Below are positions 50,056-58,458 of a stretch of 64,000 bases of DNA, one piece after another (the stretch's first letter is position 1; the number at the start of each line of letters is the position of its first letter). The DNA is from Pseudomonas furukawaii. Its GTDB lineage: Bacteria; Pseudomonadota; Gammaproteobacteria; Pseudomonadales; Pseudomonadaceae. Location of the stretch: assembly GCF_002355475.1 (NCBI RefSeq), contig NZ_AP014862.1, positions 5,580,001 through 5,644,000 of the forward strand, in the 5' to 3' direction. The notes beneath the pieces are model-generated. The model was not told the DNA's origin. It did no database searches and saw only the letters and a list, made by a program, of their open reading frames with translations. Made by a program: the position numbers and the translations under genes.

Positions 50056-50907
50056 TCAGCTGCCGCGAACGGCCTGCTCCAGCTCGCTGAAGCTCGGGCG
50101 GTGCGCCGGAAACAGCGTCTTGCGCCCGAACTCCACCGCCAGCGACGGCGGCATGCCGGAGGCGGACGCGACCAGGCAGGCCTTGATGGCCTCGAACACA
50201 TTGAGCTCCTCCTTGGCGTCGTGCTCCAGGGACACCGCCAGGGGGCCGAAGAAACCGTAGGCCGCGAGGATACCGAGGAAGGTCCCCACCAGCGCCGCCC
50301 CCACGTGCTGGCCCAGGGCGGCCTGCTCGGCCTCGCCCAGCATGGCCATGGTCACCACGATGCCCAGTACCGCGGCGACGATACCGAAGCCCGGCAGGCC
50401 ATCGGCGATGCGGTTCACGGCATGGGCGGGGTGCTCGAGCTCTTCCTTCAGGCTCGCCAGTTCCATGTCGAACAGCCCTTCAAGCTCATGGGGCGCCATG
50501 TTGCCGGACGACATGATCCGCAGGTAATCGCAGATGTACGCGGTCATGCGCTCGTCCTTGAGGATGCCCGGGTACTTGCTGAAGATCGGGCTGGCGGCGG
50601 CATCCTCGATGTCCGCCTCGATGGCCATCATCCCCTCACGCCGACTCTTGTTGAGGATCTCGTAGAGCAGGCGCAGGACTTCCAGGTAGAAGCCATGGGT
50701 AAAGCGGGTGCCGAACATCTTCAGCGACTTCTTGAACACGATCATCGTCGTGCTGCCCGGGTTCGCCTGGAGGAATGCCCCGAGCGCGGCGCCACCGATG
50801 ATCATCACTTCGAAGGGCTGGATCAGTGCCGCGATCTTGCCGTGGGACAGGACGTATCCACCAAGCACGCTGGCGAAGACGACGATGATGCCGATGATTT
50901 TTGCCAT
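50056..50907 (-). CDS. motA: Flagellar motor stator protein MotA
   Basis: A 283-residue protein with four membrane helices: two near the N-terminus (KIIGIIVVFASVLGGYVLS; PFEVMIIGGAALGAFLQA) and two around residues 170-220 (GLPGFGIVAAVLGIVVTMAM; VGAALVGTFLGILAAYGFFG). A cytoplasmic loop of about 110 residues between helices 2 and 3 contacts the rotor. It forms the proton-driven stator with MotB. A sigma-28-type promoter lies 56 bases upstream of the start, agreeing with its flagellar role. Confidence 0.96.
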   Translation of the reverse strand: MAKIIGIIVVFASVLGGYVLSHGKIAALIQPFEVMIIGGAALGAFLQANPGSTTMIVFKKSLKMFGTRFTHGFYLEVLRLLYEILNKSRREGMMAIEADIEDAAASPIFSKYPGILKDERMTAYICDYLRIMSSGNMAPHELEGLFDMELASLKEELEHPAHAVNRIADGLPGFGIVAAVLGIVVTMAMLGEAEQAALGQHVGAALVGTFLGILAAYGFFGPLAVSLEHDAKEELNVFEAIKACLVASASGMPPSLAVEFGRKTLFPAHRPSFSELEQAVRGS

Positions 50908-50962
50908 AGGGAGGAAGTTTGCAGAGTGGACGGAAAGGGTTGTATGAGGAAGCCCCTTCCAG

Positions 50963-50989
50963 TTATCGGAATTTTCGCGCCAGACTATA
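50963..50989 (-). promoter_or_regulatory. Sigma-28 (FliA) promoter of motAB
   Basis: Read leftward: TATAGTCT, 11 bases, TCCGATAA, compared with the FliA consensus TAAAGTTT-N11-GCCGATAA (six of eight and seven of eight bases). Transcription should start near 50955. Confidence 0.72.
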
Positions 50990-51028
50990 GCCTGTTAAGG
51001 CGAAAAGCCAGAATGGCGGCCCCTTCAT

Positions 51029-52552
51029 ATGTCTAGCGCAAAACCCTTGCCACGCAGCCTGGAAGGCTGGATCAAGCACCTCGACGGGGTACGCCTGCCC
51101 GTTCCCGCGCCCGCCCATGAGCGGGTGCGCCGTGCCCTGGGAGACAGTCGTCGCTCGCTGCGCGACATCGCCGACCTGACCCAGGAGAGCCCTGCCCTGG
51201 CGCTGAGCCTGCTGCGGGAGGCCAATGCCGCCGGCAGACTGCTCAGCAGCCCGGCGGACAGCCTGGAGGTCGCCCTGACCCGCCTGGGCCTGCAACGCGC
51301 GGAAGTGCTGCTGAACCGCCTGCCCGCCGTCCCGGAGGAGGACATTCCCCAGGCCCTGCGCCAGCTGCTCCTGATCGGCCAGCATGCCGCCCAGCAGGCC
51401 AACGGCCTGTTCGCCGCACGCCTGGCACGGCTGTGGCAGGAGATCCACTGGTGCAGCCTGCTCTTCCTCTCGCCCCTGTGGCCGCTGCTGGCCAACCACC
51501 CGGACCTCTTCGCCACCTGGGAGCGCAGGGTGATGGCGGAGGGCGAGCCGGCCGGCAAGGTGGAGCGCGAACTGCTGGGCGTGCCGCTGCTGCGCCTCTG
51601 CCAGGGCCTGGCCGAACACTGGAAGCTGCCGGACTGGATCGCCCAGGGCTACCGCCAACTGAGCGACGACCGCCGACTGCTGGTCCAGGCCCTGCACATT
51701 GCCCGGGACAATGAACACCCGCTGCACCAGCAGCAGGCACTGGACGCCAACCCGACCCTGTCCCGCTGGCTCACCCATCCGGGAAACAGCGTGCTGCTGG
51801 CCAACGGCCTGGCGGTGTCCGCCCATGCCGGCTGGAGCGATGACCATAGCCTGCGCTGGCAGCGCCTCACCGGGCTGTTCATGAAACTTCCACTGGGAGA
51901 GGTCCAGCAACTGGTCCACCAACAGGCCGCGCAGAGCGCTCGCCAACATGCGCGCCCCGGACTCTGGCATCCCGCCGAGGCCCTGCTCTGGCCCTGGTCC
52001 GAGCACCGCCTCCGCCGGGAGCCGCCCCCCGCCCCCACGCCTACGGCCGGCGCCCTGGAAGACTGGCGCCGCCACTGCGGTGAGCTGATCCGCGAACCCA
52101 GCCCCTTCGCCAACGTGGTGCAGCTTTCCGCCTGCGCGCGGGATGCCCTGCAGAGCGGGGGCATGGGCCGGGTCCTGGTGCTCCTGGCCGACCGCACCCA
52201 CAGCCGACTCGTGGTCCAGCAACAGGCGGGCCTGCCCAGGGAAGCCAATGGCCTGCAACTGGACCCGGCCCAAAGCCAGGTGCTGCGGCGCCTGCTGTCG
52301 CAAGCCGGGCAGTTGCGCCTGGGCCCGGACAACGCGGCACAGTTCTCCGCCCTGCTACCCGGCCAGCTGAAGGGCCTGTTCGCCGGCGATCACCTCCTGC
52401 TGCGCTCCCTGGCCGTCAATGGCCGGGTAGCGATGCTGGTGGTGGCCGACCAGGGAGGAGCCCCCTTCGCCGACATCAGCCTGCGCGCCTTCGCCAAGAC
52501 CGCCCAGTGCATCGAGCGGGCGCTGTCCAGCTTCACCAAGCGGGGTCGCTAA
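51029..52552 (+). CDS. HDOD domain-containing protein
   Basis: A 507-residue protein with an N-terminal HDOD domain (about residues 15-235, with LRDIADLTQESPALALSLLR and SPADSLEVALTRLGLQRAEV). The metal-binding His/Asp set of true HD hydrolases is not apparent, as usual in HDOD. The C-terminal third (about 335-505) could be a GAF-like sensor domain (MGRVLVLLADRTHSRLVVQQ). HDOD proteins act in signal transduction, often near c-di-GMP or chemotaxis genes. It is divergent from motA and followed 39 bases later by rhdA. No conventional Shine-Dalgarno sequence precedes the ATG. Confidence 0.8.
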   Translation: MSSAKPLPRSLEGWIKHLDGVRLPVPAPAHERVRRALGDSRRSLRDIADLTQESPALALSLLREANAAGRLLSSPADSLEVALTRLGLQRAEVLLNRLPAVPEEDIPQALRQLLLIGQHAAQQANGLFAARLARLWQEIHWCSLLFLSPLWPLLANHPDLFATWERRVMAEGEPAGKVERELLGVPLLRLCQGLAEHWKLPDWIAQGYRQLSDDRRLLVQALHIARDNEHPLHQQQALDANPTLSRWLTHPGNSVLLANGLAVSAHAGWSDDHSLRWQRLTGLFMKLPLGEVQQLVHQQAAQSARQHARPGLWHPAEALLWPWSEHRLRREPPPAPTPTAGALEDWRRHCGELIREPSPFANVVQLSACARDALQSGGMGRVLVLLADRTHSRLVVQQQAGLPREANGLQLDPAQSQVLRRLLSQAGQLRLGPDNAAQFSALLPGQLKGLFAGDHLLLRSLAVNGRVAMLVVADQGGAPFADISLRAFAKTAQCIERALSSFTKRGR

Positions 52553-52591
52553 CGGCTACAATCCGCCCCTTTGCCCATGCCGGAGATTTCA

Positions 52592-53407
52592 ATGTCCGCG
52601 TTCTCCAACCTGCCCCTGGTGATCGAGCCGGCCGACCTGGCGCCCCTGCTGGGTGCCGACGACCTGATCCTGGTGGGCCTCACCAGTGCGGCCCGCTACG
52701 CCGCCGGCCATCTACCCGGCGCCCGCTTCGTCGACCCCAAGCGCACCCAGCTGGGCCAGCCCCCGGCACCGGGCCTGCTGCCCGCCCAGGCCGACCTGGA
52801 AGCGCTGTTCGGGGAGCTCGGCCACCGCGCCGACGCCACCTATGTGGTCTACGACGATGAAGGCGGCGGCTGGGCCGGACGCTTCATCTGGCTGCTTGAT
52901 GTCATCGGCCACAGCCGCTACCACTACCTGAACGGCGGCCTGCATGCCTGGCTGGCGGACGGCCGGGAAACCTCCGAGGCCGTGCCCGCCCCCGTCGGCG
53001 GTCCGCTGCCCCTCAGGCTCCACGACGAGCCGACCGCCACCCGCGAGTACATCCAGAGTCGCCTCGGTTCCGCCGACCTGGCCATCTGGGATGCCCGTGG
53101 CCCGGGCGAATACGCCGGCACCAAGGTGCTGGCGGCCAAGGGCGGCCATATCCCCGGCGCGGTGAACTACGAATGGACCGCCGCCATGGACCCGGCCCGC
53201 GCCCTGCGCATCCGCACCGACATGGCGGATATCCTCCAGTCCCTCGGCATCACCCCGGACAAGGAAATCATCACCCACTGCCAGACCCACCACCGCTCCG
53301 GCTTCACCTACCTGGTGGCCAAGGCCCTCGGCTATCCAAGGGTCAAGGGATACGCCGGCTCCTGGTCGGAGTGGGGCAATCACCCGGATACCCCCGTGGA
53401 GGCCTGA
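52592..53407 (+). CDS. rhdA: Rhodanese (thiosulfate sulfurtransferase) RhdA
   Basis: A 271-residue tandem-rhodanese protein: an inactive N-terminal domain (residues 8-125) and a catalytic C-terminal domain (150-268). The active-site loop HCQTHHRSG places the persulfide cysteine at 230, the same position and loop as in Azotobacter vinelandii RhdA. It transfers sulfane sulfur to cyanide or other acceptors. MSAFSNLPLV at 52592 is used; 7 codons are open upstream. psd follows 24 bases later. Confidence 0.94.
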   Translation: MSAFSNLPLVIEPADLAPLLGADDLILVGLTSAARYAAGHLPGARFVDPKRTQLGQPPAPGLLPAQADLEALFGELGHRADATYVVYDDEGGGWAGRFIWLLDVIGHSRYHYLNGGLHAWLADGRETSEAVPAPVGGPLPLRLHDEPTATREYIQSRLGSADLAIWDARGPGEYAGTKVLAAKGGHIPGAVNYEWTAAMDPARALRIRTDMADILQSLGITPDKEIITHCQTHHRSGFTYLVAKALGYPRVKGYAGSWSEWGNHPDTPVEA

Positions 53408-53431
53408 GTCTCCGCCTTACAAGGACTACCC

Positions 53432-54295
53432 ATGAAAGAACGCCTCTTCATCCTCAGCCAGTACCTGCTGCCGCATCACCTGCTGTCGCGACTCGCCGGC
53501 TGCATCGCCGAATGCCGCGTGCGCTGGTTCAAGAATGCCTTCACCGGCTGGTTCGCCAAGCGCTACCGGGTCGATATGAGTGAAGCCCTGGTGGAAGACC
53601 TGACCGCCTACGAGCACTTCAACGCCTTCTTCACCCGCGCGCTGAAACCGGGCGCCCGCCCCCTGGACGACACCCCCGGCGCCATCCTCTGCCCCGCCGA
53701 CGGCGCCATCAGCCAGCTCGGCACCATCGAGCACGGCCGCTGCCTGCAGGCCAAGGGCCACAGCTTCAGCGTGCTGGAACTGCTGGGTGGCGATGCAGAG
53801 CGCGCCGCCCCCTTCATGGGCGGCGAGTTCGCCACCGTGTACCTGTCGCCCCGGGACTATCACCGCGTACACGCCCCCCTGGGCGGCACCCTGCGGGAGA
53901 TGGTCTACGTGCCCGGTCGTCTGTTCTCGGTGAACCAGAGCACCGCCGAGAACGTGCCCGAACTCTTCGCGCGCAACGAACGTGTGGCCTGCATCTTCGA
54001 CACCGAGCGCGGCCCCATGGCCGTGGTGCTGGTGGGCGCCATGGTCGTCGCCTCCATCGAAACCACCTGGGCCGGGCTGGTGACACCGCCCAAGCGCGAG
54101 CTGAAGACCTTCGGCTACGATGAGGCGGCCCGCGCGCCCATCCAGCTGGAGAAAGGCGAGGAACTGGGACGCTTCAAGCTGGGCTCCACCGCCATCGTGC
54201 TGTTCGGGCCCGACCAGATCCGTTGGGCCGACAGCGCCTGGCCAGGCAGCCCGGTGCGCATGGGCCAGTTGCTGGCCCTGCCAAAGAACGCCTGA
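53432..54295 (+). CDS. psd: Phosphatidylserine decarboxylase proenzyme
   Basis: A 287-residue membrane-associated enzyme making phosphatidylethanolamine from phosphatidylserine. The self-cleavage motif LGST is present (Ser252 becomes the pyruvoyl group), with conserved DYHRVHAPLGG and FARNERVACIFDTERGP. The gene follows rhdA as in Pseudomonas. A 142-base gap with a GCCGGGCAGCC / GGCTGCCCGGC inverted repeat (54305-54331) separates it from the next gene. Confidence 0.97.
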   Translation: MKERLFILSQYLLPHHLLSRLAGCIAECRVRWFKNAFTGWFAKRYRVDMSEALVEDLTAYEHFNAFFTRALKPGARPLDDTPGAILCPADGAISQLGTIEHGRCLQAKGHSFSVLELLGGDAERAAPFMGGEFATVYLSPRDYHRVHAPLGGTLREMVYVPGRLFSVNQSTAENVPELFARNERVACIFDTERGPMAVVLVGAMVVASIETTWAGLVTPPKRELKTFGYDEAARAPIQLEKGEELGRFKLGSTAIVLFGPDQIRWADSAWPGSPVRMGQLLALPKNA

Positions 54296-54303
54296 TACCC
54301 GGA

Positions 54304-54332
54304 GCCGGGCAGCCTCGGCCGGCTGCCCGGCA
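54304..54332. terminator. Possible terminator after psd
   Basis: Inverted repeat GCCGGGCAGCC and GGCTGCCCGGC with a short loop, starting a few bases after the psd stop codon. The stem is strong, but no T-run follows (AACGCCC), so it is a weak call for intrinsic termination. Confidence 0.4.
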
Positions 54333-54437
54333 ACGCCCTACAGCCAGGCCAGGGATTGGCTGTCAGCGTGCATGGATGCTGATAGAGTGCTGAAATCCCA
54401 CCCACGCCCCCACGAGCAATCAGAGAGTCCGATCCGG

Positions 54438-56264
54438 ATGGACCACCAGAGCCCTCACCTGCTGCTGCGCGTACCCACGCCGAGCAAACAGAGCCTGTCC
54501 TTCTGTGACGCCACCCCTCGTGAGCTGAAACGCTGGATATCCCACCTGCCGAAGGCCAACCTCGGCGAAACCGCACGCCAGCTCTATCAGGCGCTGGTGG
54601 AGCTGAACCAACTGGTCGTTCCGAGCGAAAGTCGACTGCAGTTGCTGGAGCTGATACGCCCCGAGGTGCACTTCGTCTGCCAGCACCTGGAGCGGCACTT
54701 CCTCGGCCAGTCCATCGTGCTGGACGAGCGCCCGCGCAAGGTCGCCAACCTGTGCCAGGCCCTGCAGAACCACCTCGCCATCGGCTACAAGCTGATCATC
54801 GTCCAGGAAGCCCCGCGTCCCAGCCGCGACCGGGACCGCACGCAGCTCCTCACCGTCGCCCTGCAGCGCGCCCTGCACAGCCTGAAGGGTCCGCTGATCC
54901 GCTCCAGCCAGTTGTACTGCCCGGTCCCGGAAGGGCTCTGGCTCGAACTGCACCAGCTCTACCAACTGGCCCTCGGACGCCAGTTGCATCGCGTCGTCGT
55001 ACGCGATCCACTGGCCCGCCACACCGACGGCCTGAGCGCCGAACAGACCTACCTGGTGGCCCTGCTGCTGGGTTGCGCGCGCTGCAACCAGATGCGCCAG
55101 GCCGGCATCGCCAAGCTGGCGGAAGTGCTGGAGACCTGGAGCAGCCGGGCGCGGCTGCAGTCCGCCGAACTGCCCTCCAGCCTCTTCGCCGTCGCACCGC
55201 AACTGGACGGACCGCCCCGCTACAAGTCGCTCTTCCTGGAAGTGGAACCCCGCAGCCTGCTGGGCCTGGATCCGCTGCCCCTGGTGAGCGCGATCAAGGA
55301 CCATCTGGAGCTGCCCCCCGAGCAGCGCGGCCACTCCCCCCTGCTGGTTCCCGAAGGCCTCAGCCTCGACCTGCTGCAACACCTGAGTTCGGCCTGGGGC
55401 GATATCTCCGAGCGCACCTTCCAGCGCAATCCGGGCCAGGGCGAGCTCACACTGTGCATCGGCATGAGCGCCCTGCACTTCTTCCTGGCAGGCAGCCGCT
55501 CCTTCAGCGAGGTGCTCAAGCTGCACCAGGAGATCGGCCAGGCGATCTTCGATCCGCTCAACAGACCCGTGAACAAGGACGTCTGGGCCAACGCCTTCGA
55601 CGCCCAGCCCACTACGGGCTGGCAGCCCGGGACCCTGATGGAGGAGATCGAGTACACCCGCCCGGTGGGCGAGAGCAACACCCGCCCGACGCAGGCGAGC
55701 GTGAGTCCGGAAAGCTACCCCACCTTCAGCGTGGCCGTGGTCAACCACAGCCCCGGAGGCTATTGCCTGAGCTGGCCGAGGGAAGTTCCCAGCCAGCTGC
55801 AGGCCGGCGAGCTGCTGGGCATCCAGGACGCGCCGGGGCAAAGCTGGAGCATCGCCATCGTGCGCTGGATCCGACAGGTCCGCGGTGGCGGCACCCAGAT
55901 GGGCATCGAGCTGGTGGCCCCCCAGGCCCAGTCCTGCGGCGTGCAACTGGTCCGCAAGGGCGAACAGGGCAGCCACTACCTGCGGGCCCTGCTGCTGCCG
56001 GCGATCAACGCCATCTCGCGGCCGGCCACCTTGATCACCCCGCGCCTGCCCTTCCAGGAAGGCAACAAGGTCCAGCTCAACCTCCACGGCGATGAACACC
56101 GCGCCGTCCTCACCCGGCGCGTCACCAGCACCGGCAGTTTCAGCCAGTTCGAATACCGCACCTTCGAGCAGCCGACACCGCCCCAGGGAAAACCCGGAGG
56201 CGGAACAGGCACCACGCCGCAGGGCGGAGAGGAAGATTTTGACTCACTCTGGAAGTCACTGTAG
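54438..56264 (+). CDS. PilZ-like domain protein upstream of fimX
   Basis: A 608-residue protein without signal peptide or membrane helix. The first 420 residues are mainly helical with no motif I recognise. Residues about 428-500 look like a PilZ domain: NHSPGG at 436-441 fits (D/N)xSxxG, and MGIELVAP near 488-495 fits its later strand, but the upstream RxxxR arginines for c-di-GMP are not evident. The C-terminus is glycine/proline-rich. The start MDHQSPHLLL is chosen because psd ends upstream and the frame before it overlaps psd. It lies 59 bases before fimX, so a common role in c-di-GMP/pilus control is likely but inferred. Confidence 0.75.
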   Translation: MDHQSPHLLLRVPTPSKQSLSFCDATPRELKRWISHLPKANLGETARQLYQALVELNQLVVPSESRLQLLELIRPEVHFVCQHLERHFLGQSIVLDERPRKVANLCQALQNHLAIGYKLIIVQEAPRPSRDRDRTQLLTVALQRALHSLKGPLIRSSQLYCPVPEGLWLELHQLYQLALGRQLHRVVVRDPLARHTDGLSAEQTYLVALLLGCARCNQMRQAGIAKLAEVLETWSSRARLQSAELPSSLFAVAPQLDGPPRYKSLFLEVEPRSLLGLDPLPLVSAIKDHLELPPEQRGHSPLLVPEGLSLDLLQHLSSAWGDISERTFQRNPGQGELTLCIGMSALHFFLAGSRSFSEVLKLHQEIGQAIFDPLNRPVNKDVWANAFDAQPTTGWQPGTLMEEIEYTRPVGESNTRPTQASVSPESYPTFSVAVVNHSPGGYCLSWPREVPSQLQAGELLGIQDAPGQSWSIAIVRWIRQVRGGGTQMGIELVAPQAQSCGVQLVRKGEQGSHYLRALLLPAINAISRPATLITPRLPFQEGNKVQLNLHGDEHRAVLTRRVTSTGSFSQFEYRTFEQPTPPQGKPGGGTGTTPQGGEEDFDSLWKSL

Positions 56265-56323
56265 ATTCCGGAAAACCCACCGTTCGTCGCCTATACGCGC
56301 TCGTTCTGCGCTAAGCAAAGGCC

Positions 56324-58393
56324 ATGGCCATCGAAAAGAAAACGATCCGTCTGCTGATCCTGGAAGACTCGCAGAACGAAGCCGAGCGACTGGTCAGCCT
56401 TTTCCGCAATTCCGGTCGCGCCACCCGGGTTCATCGCATCACCTCCGCCGACGACCTCAATGAAGCCCTGCAGCAGAGCTGGGACCTGCTGATCGCCGCG
56501 CCCGACAGCGAACTCCTGTCGCCGGGCGAAGCCCTCAACAGCATCCGCCGCCAGTCCAAGGACATCCCCTTCATCCAGCTAGTGCAGGGCAACGACTCCG
56601 ACCTGATCACCGAGGCCCTGGCCCTGGGCGCCCAGGATGCCCTGCCCCAGGGCGAGGACGAGCGCCTGGTGCTGGTGGCCAACCGCGAACTGGCCAACCT
56701 GGAGCAACGCCGCGCCCGACGCGCCGCCGAAGTCAGCCTGCGGGAGGCGGAAAAGCGCTGCCAACTGCTACTGGACAGTTCCGTGGATGCCATCGCCTAC
56801 GTCCACGATGGCATGCATATCTACGCCAACCGGGCTTACGTGGAGCTGTTCGGGTACGACGACGGGGACGAGCTCGAAGGCATGCCGATGATCGACCTGA
56901 TCGCCGGCGCCGACCAGGCCGGCTTCAAGGACTTCCTGAAGAATTACCGCGAGGGCGAAGGAAGCGGCGAACTGACCTGCAGCGGCAGCAAGGTGGACGG
57001 CCAGCACTTCCAGGCACGGATGAGCTTTTCCCCCGCTAGCTACGACGGCGAGCCCTGCATCCAGGTGGTGATCCGCGCCGAGAGCGACAGCGCCGAACTG
57101 GAAGAGAAACTGCGGGAGATCAGCAGCCAGGACCTGGTCACCGGCCTGTTCAACCGCTCCCATTTCAACGAGATGCTGGACGCCGCGGCCGAGCGCGCGG
57201 TCAAGGCCGGACAGTCCGCCACCCTTGCCTACATCCGCGTCGCCCGCTACCCCAGCCTGCTGGCGGAGATCGGCATCGCCGGCGTCGACCTGCTGTTGAC
57301 CGACCTGGCCAACCTGCTGCGCGCCCACTTCGTCGGCGACGCCCAGTTGGCCCGCTATGGCGACGATGTCTTCGGCGTGCTGCTGCAGGGCCAGTCCCCC
57401 GAGCAGGCGCGAGACCTTCTGCAGGGGCTGTTGAAAAAGGTCGACCAGCACCTGTTCGACGTCAGCGGCCGCACCGTGCAGGTCAGCCTGTGCATTGGCG
57501 TCGCCGGACTCAGCGAAACCACCGCCAGGGCCCAGGACGTGGTGGACCGCGCCCACCGCTGCGCCGACGAACTCGGTGACGAAGATGGCCTGCGCCTCTA
57601 CGACCCCGCCGAGGAACTGGCGGCCGCCGCCAATCGCGGAAACCTGGTGGCCATGGTCCAGCAAGCCCTGGAGAACAACAGCTTCCGCCTGCTGTTCCAG
57701 CCCATCATCAGCCTCCGGGGCGACAGTTTCGAACACTACGAAGTGCTGTTGCGCCTGCTCAGCCCCCAGGGCGAGGAAGTGCCGCCTGCGGATTTCCTGG
57801 ACGCCGCCAAGGCGGCCGGCCTGGCCGAGAAGATCGACCGCTGGGTGATCCTCAATTCCATCAAGCTGCTGGCCGAACACCGCGCCAAGGGCCACAACAC
57901 CCGGCTGTTCGTCCACCTGTCCGGCGCCAGCCTCCAGGACCAGACCCTGCTCCCTTGGCTCAGCGTGGCGCTCAAGGCGGCGCGCCTGCCGTCCGACGCG
58001 CTGGTCTTCCAGTTCAGCGAGCCGGAAGCCATCGCTCACCTCAAGCAAGCCAAGGCACTCACCCAGGGCCTCGCGGAGCTGCATTGCCAGGTAGCCCTCA
58101 GCCAGTTCGGCTGTGCGCTCAACCCCTTCAACACCCTGAAGCACCTTTCCATCGACTTCGTGAAAGTGGACGGCTCCTTCACCCAGGATCTCAGCCGCGC
58201 GGAGAACCAGGAAGCGCTCAAGACCCTGCTGGCCAGCCTCCACGCCCAGGCCAAGCTGACCATAGTGCCCTTCGTCGAGACCGCCAGCGTGCTCGCCACC
58301 CTGTGGCAGGCGGGGGTCAACTACATCCAGGGCTACTACCTGCAGGGCCCGAGCCAGGCGATGGACTACGACTTCTCCTCCGACGACGAATAG
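56324..58393 (+). CDS. fimX: Type IV pilus c-di-GMP effector FimX
   Basis: A 689-residue protein with the FimX architecture: REC-like domain lacking the usual phosphorylation site (about 1-125), PAS (145-255), degenerate GGDEF (270-425, YGDDVF at 345-350 in place of GGDEF) and degenerate EAL (435-680, EVLL at 473-476 in place of EAL). In P. aeruginosa FimX binds c-di-GMP through its EAL domain and localises to a pole to promote pilus assembly and twitching. Both catalytic motifs are altered here too, so it should be a receptor, not an enzyme. A two-way terminator follows. Confidence 0.94.
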   Translation: MAIEKKTIRLLILEDSQNEAERLVSLFRNSGRATRVHRITSADDLNEALQQSWDLLIAAPDSELLSPGEALNSIRRQSKDIPFIQLVQGNDSDLITEALALGAQDALPQGEDERLVLVANRELANLEQRRARRAAEVSLREAEKRCQLLLDSSVDAIAYVHDGMHIYANRAYVELFGYDDGDELEGMPMIDLIAGADQAGFKDFLKNYREGEGSGELTCSGSKVDGQHFQARMSFSPASYDGEPCIQVVIRAESDSAELEEKLREISSQDLVTGLFNRSHFNEMLDAAAERAVKAGQSATLAYIRVARYPSLLAEIGIAGVDLLLTDLANLLRAHFVGDAQLARYGDDVFGVLLQGQSPEQARDLLQGLLKKVDQHLFDVSGRTVQVSLCIGVAGLSETTARAQDVVDRAHRCADELGDEDGLRLYDPAEELAAAANRGNLVAMVQQALENNSFRLLFQPIISLRGDSFEHYEVLLRLLSPQGEEVPPADFLDAAKAAGLAEKIDRWVILNSIKLLAEHRAKGHNTRLFVHLSGASLQDQTLLPWLSVALKAARLPSDALVFQFSEPEAIAHLKQAKALTQGLAELHCQVALSQFGCALNPFNTLKHLSIDFVKVDGSFTQDLSRAENQEALKTLLASLHAQAKLTIVPFVETASVLATLWQAGVNYIQGYYLQGPSQAMDYDFSSDDE

Positions 58394-58415
58394 CCGCGCG
58401 GAATCGGCACCCACG

Positions 58416-58441
58416 AAAAAGCCGCCCTCGGGCGGCTTTCT
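58416..58441. terminator. Bidirectional terminator between fimX and serB
   Basis: Stem AAAGCCGCC / GGCGGCTTT with loop CTCG, flanked by GAAAAA on the left and TTTC on the right, suiting both converging genes. Confidence 0.85.
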
Positions 58442-58458
58442 CATGTCCGGCGCGGTGC

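Noticed and set aside
56324-58393. FimX as an active diguanylate cyclase/phosphodiesterase
   Set aside because: YGDDVF replaces GGDEF and EVLL replaces EAL, so catalytic activity is not supported.
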